The notes below the pieces were generated by a model that saw only the letters and a program-made list of their open reading frames with translations, searched no databases and was not told the DNA's origin. Of a DNA stretch of 64,000 nt, positions 63,909-64,000 are shown in pieces. The position numbers were made by a program, and so were the translations under genes. The stretch comes from Blautia caecimuris (GTDB taxonomy: Bacteria; Bacillota; Clostridia; Lachnospirales; Lachnospiraceae), in NCBI RefSeq assembly GCF_024622975.1, contig NZ_JANJZT010000001.1, positions 124,001 through 188,000 of the forward strand, given 5' to 3'. Positions within the stretch are counted from its first letter, which is position 1. Every line of letters starts with the position of its first letter.

Positions 63909-64000
63909 ATGCGGAAGAAACTACATCTTAGATACTGGATCGCCTTTGGCTTTCTGGCTTTGCTTCTGATGAGCTTTATAGTGTGGAATATTAATTCCGG
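63909..64000 (+). CDS. Start of a membrane protein, probably FecCD/BtuC-type permease (cut by window edge)
   Basis: The first 30 codons read MRKKLHLRYWIAFGFLALLLMSF and are then cut. A basic start and one long hydrophobic helix fit the N-terminus of a FecCD/BtuC permease. AGGAAGG precedes the ATG. Position after the binding protein supports the call, but the family motif lies outside the window. Confidence 0.6.
   Translation, partial: MRKKLHLRYWIAFGFLALLLMSFIVWNINS

Noticed and set aside
1..64000. CRISPR arrays, insertion sequences, prophage or rRNA genes
   Set aside because: I saw no regularly spaced repeats, transposase or integrase motifs, and no rRNA sequence.

Overview
The window reads as chromosomal DNA of a Gram-positive gut Clostridia, most likely Lachnospiraceae and Blautia-like. 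This is inferred from strong AGGAGG ribosome sites, YesMN-type two-component systems, a type III glutamine synthetase, BPD_transp_2 sugar importers and compact operons. I see no transposase, integrase, CRISPR array or rRNA. All calls rest on reading the sequence; no database search was run.

Layout. (1) 1-11083 is a visibly AT-rich accessory block that looks like an uncharacterised RiPP (modified peptide) locus. It holds a 46-residue precursor with a Trp/Ser/Gly-rich tail, five radical SAM proteins (two of them tandem paralogs), a bleomycin-hydrolase/PepC-type peptidase, an unknown protein, a ferredoxin-tailed aldo/keto reductase, an HD-domain protein and an iron-type alcohol dehydrogenase. 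The left edge cuts a U32-like protein. (2) 11344-35444 is mainly a carbohydrate region. It has two YesM/YesN-type sensor-regulator pairs (one with its own membrane-anchored sugar-binding protein), two complete ribose/rhamnose-type ABC importers, a rhamnulokinase, a fucose/arabinose-isomerase-type enzyme and an AraC regulator. (3) 35854-42723 holds tRNA-Met and tRNA-Val, a nucleoside deaminase, a lipid kinase, and a tight glnN - MoxR ATPase - VWA operon. (4) 42798-53737 holds an Opp peptide importer whose binding protein appears circularly permuted, an OPT-family transporter coupled to a PqqD-like protein, a YitT membrane protein and a CdaR/PucR-type regulator. (5) 53967-59694 is a cell-envelope group: FtsE, FtsX, a PDZ/S41 protease, DegV and a secreted Fn3-lysozyme-like protein. 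(6) 59717-64000 is a cobalamin-riboswitch-controlled operon. It encodes a secreted CbiK-like chelatase, a secreted protein joining an FtsX extracellular domain to NEAT-like domains, a BtuF-like binding protein and the start of a permease.

How they work together. The RiPP block probably makes, crosslinks and trims a short Trp-rich peptide; its exporter is not in view. The sugar region senses, imports and phosphorylates a deoxyhexose or related sugar; no aldolase is present. The B12 operon would capture corrinoid or tetrapyrrole at the cell surface when intracellular B12 is low.

The three strongest candidates for undescribed biology are the WSN/WSK/WKR precursor with its multi-radical-SAM and PepC cassette, the FtsX-domain/NEAT fusion beside a secreted CbiK, and the circularly permuted OppA.
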